Source of the DNA: Neobacillus mesonae
GTDB taxonomy: Bacteria > Bacillota > Bacilli > Bacillales > Cytobacillaceae
Assembly (NCBI RefSeq): GCF_023715155.1
Contig: NZ_JAMBNQ010000003.1
Span: 124,001-188,000 of the forward strand
Length of the DNA: 64,000 nucleotides
Direction of reading: 5' to 3'
Under the pieces are notes generated by a model, which worked only from the letters and a program-made list of their open reading frames with translations, did not search any database and had not been told where the DNA came from. Position numbers and translations under genes: made by a program. Shown here one piece after another: positions 62,100-64,000 of the stretch. The stretch's first letter is position 1. Every line of letters starts with the position of its first letter.

Positions 62100-62882
62100 A
62101 TGAATGAGGAGAATTTCCGAAAAAATTATTCCATGCAGACCATTCATCGATCCATACAAATACTTAGAGCATTTTCACTTGAAAATAAGATGCTCACGTT
62201 AACAGAATTACATAACAGAACAGGCTTATCGAAGGCTAGTTTACAACGAATATTATCCACACTTGTGTTTGAAGGGATACTACAAAAAAATGAGGAAACA
62301 AAAAAATATCAGCTGGGATTAGAGTTATTATTTCTTGGCAGCCTTGTTGAAAAAAATTCAAGTTTATTATCGATTGCTACTCCTATAATGGAAGAAATCC
62401 GGGAAAAAACAGGAGAAAGTGTCAGCTTGAATGTAATTGAAGATAATCTGCGCAAATGTATTGGCTATCTAAAAAGTAAATACGAACTGCAAACGCTTAC
62501 CTTTGTCGGACAAGAATCTCCTTTATATGCAGGGGCGTCTGCAAAGATTTTATTAGCGTATTTATCCCCTGATGAGTTAGAAAAATATGTAGAAGAAACC
62601 GATCTGGGTAAAATCACAGAGCAAACCATTATATCAAAAGAATCGTTATACCAAGAGCTGATGAAAATTAGGCAGCAGGGGTATGCTTTTAGTTTTGGGG
62701 AACGAGTAAAAGGAGCCGTATCTGTAAGCACTCCTATTTTTAACCCATTTAATGAAATCTTGGCTGGACTTTCTATAGCTATACCTTCGCCACGATTTGA
62801 AGAATACGATAAGGAAATGTTAATTGAGTTGTTAAAAGAAGGATCTGGTAAAATTACACAATCCCTTAAAACCTTTAATTAA
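62100..62882 (+). CDS. IclR-family transcriptional regulator
   Basis: A 260-residue regulator. The winged HTH (SIQILRAFSLENKMLTLTELHNRTGLSKASLQRILSTL) spans about 15-60. A GAF-like effector domain follows from about 85 to 255, with YAGASAKILLAYLSPDEL and FSFGERVKGAVSVSTPIFNPFNEILAGLSIA. It probably senses a metabolite of the surrounding pathway and controls the divergent promoters and itself. RBS AAGGAGGG precedes the start. A palindrome ACTCTAGAGT lies upstream at 62031-62040. Confidence 0.94.
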   Translation: MNEENFRKNYSMQTIHRSIQILRAFSLENKMLTLTELHNRTGLSKASLQRILSTLVFEGILQKNEETKKYQLGLELLFLGSLVEKNSSLLSIATPIMEEIREKTGESVSLNVIEDNLRKCIGYLKSKYELQTLTFVGQESPLYAGASAKILLAYLSPDELEKYVEETDLGKITEQTIISKESLYQELMKIRQQGYAFSFGERVKGAVSVSTPIFNPFNEILAGLSIAIPSPRFEEYDKEMLIELLKEGSGKITQSLKTFN

Positions 62883-62910
62883 ATTTCGATTACAGAAATC
62901 CTATCCCAAA

Positions 62911-62961
62911 AACATCAAAAAAAGAAACGATTTTACGAGATCGTTTCTTTTTTTGATGTTT
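62911..62961 (+). terminator. Rho-independent terminator after the IclR gene
   Basis: A perfect 20-bp inverted repeat (62911-62930 with 62941-62960, arms beginning AACATCAAAA and TCGTTTCTTT) around a 10-base loop. The T7 run is inside the stem. Confidence 0.9.
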
Positions 62962-63115
62962 TGTAAATGGAATAATTAAAATTTTCAAAAAATAATTTAC
63001 AGTTAATTTATATATGTGTTACTATAATTATAAATATCGTATTATGATTTTAGTTACCGTAAATCGATAATGTTATGAACTAAATATATTATAAGTGTAA
63101 CCGTGGGGTGAAGAA

Positions 63116-63859
63116 ATGAGAATTGAGGAAATTAATCAGATTATACAATTGACAAGAGCAAACAAAAGCCTTGCTATTCCTGAAGTCTTCTCAAAGAAAA
63201 TTTTTGAAAGCATCGGAATGAATATACCGGAGCAAGGATTGGCAGGATCAGAGGATGAGGCAGTTTATTTAGCAGAGGTAATTGGATACCCAGTTGTATT
63301 AAAGGTCCATTCTTTTAAAATCTCTCATAAAAGTGATGCCAATGGTGTCCTGCTCGGAATAAAGAATTCTAATGAGGTTAGGAAAGGTTTTCGTGAAATC
63401 GTTAAAAATACTTGTCAGTACCTTCCTGCTAATCATCAGGTTCAAGTATCAGTGCAGAAAATGGCTGAGCCTGGCACAGAGGTTATCATTGGGATGAAAC
63501 GGGATCCTATATTTGGGCCGGCCATTCTCTTTGGGCTCGGCGGGGTATGGGTGGAAGTGATGAAGGATGCAGCACTTAGGGTGTCGCCTTTACGGGAGAA
63601 GGATGTAGATGAAATGATTTCAGAGATTAAAGGCAGCCGTTTACTCGGAGATTACCGCGGGGCAAAACCGCGTGATATTGATGCCTTAAAAACTATTATT
63701 TTTCAAGTGGAAAGGTTAGCGCTAGAGTATCCAGAAATAAGTGAAATCGATTTAAATCCTGTTTTCCTTTATGAAGAAGGCAAGGGGGCAGTGGTTGTTG
63801 ATGCCAGAATCATCATGGCACCAATGAAAATGAATGAGAAAGGAGTGGTGCAGCAATGA
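63116..63859 (+). CDS. ADP-forming acyl/acetyl-CoA synthetase, ATP-grasp (beta) subunit
   Basis: A 247-residue ATP-grasp domain of the Acd/Pat type. It shows YPVVLKVHSFKISHKSDANGVLLGI (the ATP-grasp entry), IGMKRDPIFGPAILFGLGGVWVE (a hallmark), and EISEIDLNPVFLYEEG. It couples acyl-CoA and ATP interconversion together with the CoA-binding subunit that starts in its last codons (overlap ATGA). It could activate the acid made by the ALDH, or recover ATP from the acyl-CoA product. Confidence 0.93.
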   Translation: MRIEEINQIIQLTRANKSLAIPEVFSKKIFESIGMNIPEQGLAGSEDEAVYLAEVIGYPVVLKVHSFKISHKSDANGVLLGIKNSNEVRKGFREIVKNTCQYLPANHQVQVSVQKMAEPGTEVIIGMKRDPIFGPAILFGLGGVWVEVMKDAALRVSPLREKDVDEMISEIKGSRLLGDYRGAKPRDIDALKTIIFQVERLALEYPEISEIDLNPVFLYEEGKGAVVVDARIIMAPMKMNEKGVVQQ

Positions 63860-64000
63860 ATTGCAGTAGAATGAAAGCGGTTAATAAATTGCTTTATCCT
63901 AAGTCGATTGCTGTAATTGGAGCGTCAAATAATATAAAGAAGACCGGCGGAAGGCTGTTGTCTTATATTTTAAAACATGAATATCCATATGAAATTTATC
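63856..64000 (+). CDS. ADP-forming acyl-CoA synthetase, CoA-binding (alpha) subunit, 5' end
   Basis: Only the first 48 residues are visible. MKAVNKLLYPKSIAVIGASN is the start of a succinyl-CoA-synthetase-like CoA-binding Rossmann domain, as found in Acd alpha subunits and the N-terminal half of acyl-CoA synthetase fusions. It overlaps the beta subunit by 4 bases and runs off the window. Confidence 0.88.
   Translation, partial: MNCSRMKAVNKLLYPKSIAVIGASNNIKKTGGRLLSYILKHEYPYEIY

Noticed and set aside
52692-64000. Sigma-54 (-24/-12) promoters in the catabolic island, given sigL in the window
   Set aside because: No convincing TGGCAC-N5-TTGC element or bEBP gene seen; sigma-A promoters fit better.

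Overview
The window is a chromosomal segment of a low-GC Gram-positive spore-former-type Bacillaceae (Bacillus/Neobacillus/Mesobacillus-like; genus not decided). The evidence is gene content and order: uvrB-uvrA, yvlABD, hprK-lgt-yvoD-ppaX-yvoF, hisZGDBHAFI, yvcD, trxB, yvcI-rapZ-glmR-whiA-crh, clpP, tRNA-Arg(CCG), sigL, cggR-gapA-pgk-tpiA-gpmI-eno, secG-est-rnr-smpB-ssrA follows the B. subtilis order almost gene for gene. There are typical strong Shine-Dalgarno sites, sigma-A promoters, a CtsR box, a CggR operator and sigma-W promoters.

Positions 1-39400 are mostly conserved housekeeping DNA on the + strand: DNA repair, cell-envelope stress (yvl), carbon-catabolite signalling (hprK, crh), lipoprotein modification, histidine biosynthesis, redox (trxB), the RapZ/GlmR/WhiA cluster, proteolysis (clpP, - strand), sigma-54, lower glycolysis, and the secG-est-rnr-smpB-tmRNA group. 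Degenerate intergenic repeats occupy the larger gaps (3430-3740, 9801-10106, 17041-17236, 28825-29025).

The most unusual object is the tmRNA gene (ssrA, 38692-39331). Its T-loop is split by 279 bases with the helices and conserved core of a self-splicing group I intron. Just downstream, on the other strand, is a short ORF resembling the C-terminal part of a LAGLIDADG homing endonuclease.

Positions 39900-52650 are mixed accessory/envelope genes: an ArcD-type amino-acid antiporter, a DUF2085 protein, a polysaccharide deacetylase with an ECF-type promoter, an AI-2E family protein, a CDF transporter, a DUF3231 protein, an acyl-CoA thioesterase, nadE, an orphan amino-acid-binding lipoprotein, and an NfeD-flotillin pair behind a clear sigma-W promoter.

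Positions 52690-64000 look like a catabolic island. It holds a tautomerase, two aldo/keto reductases, an EthD-like protein, a VOC protein, an alcohol and an aldehyde dehydrogenase (all - strand). Divergent from these are two adjacent acyl-CoA dehydrogenases, an enoyl-CoA hydratase, an IclR regulator and an ADP-forming acyl-CoA synthetase split into two ORFs (+ strand; the last runs off the window). Together they suggest alcohol -> aldehyde -> acid -> acyl-CoA -> beta-oxidation of an unidentified, probably branched or cyclic, substrate.
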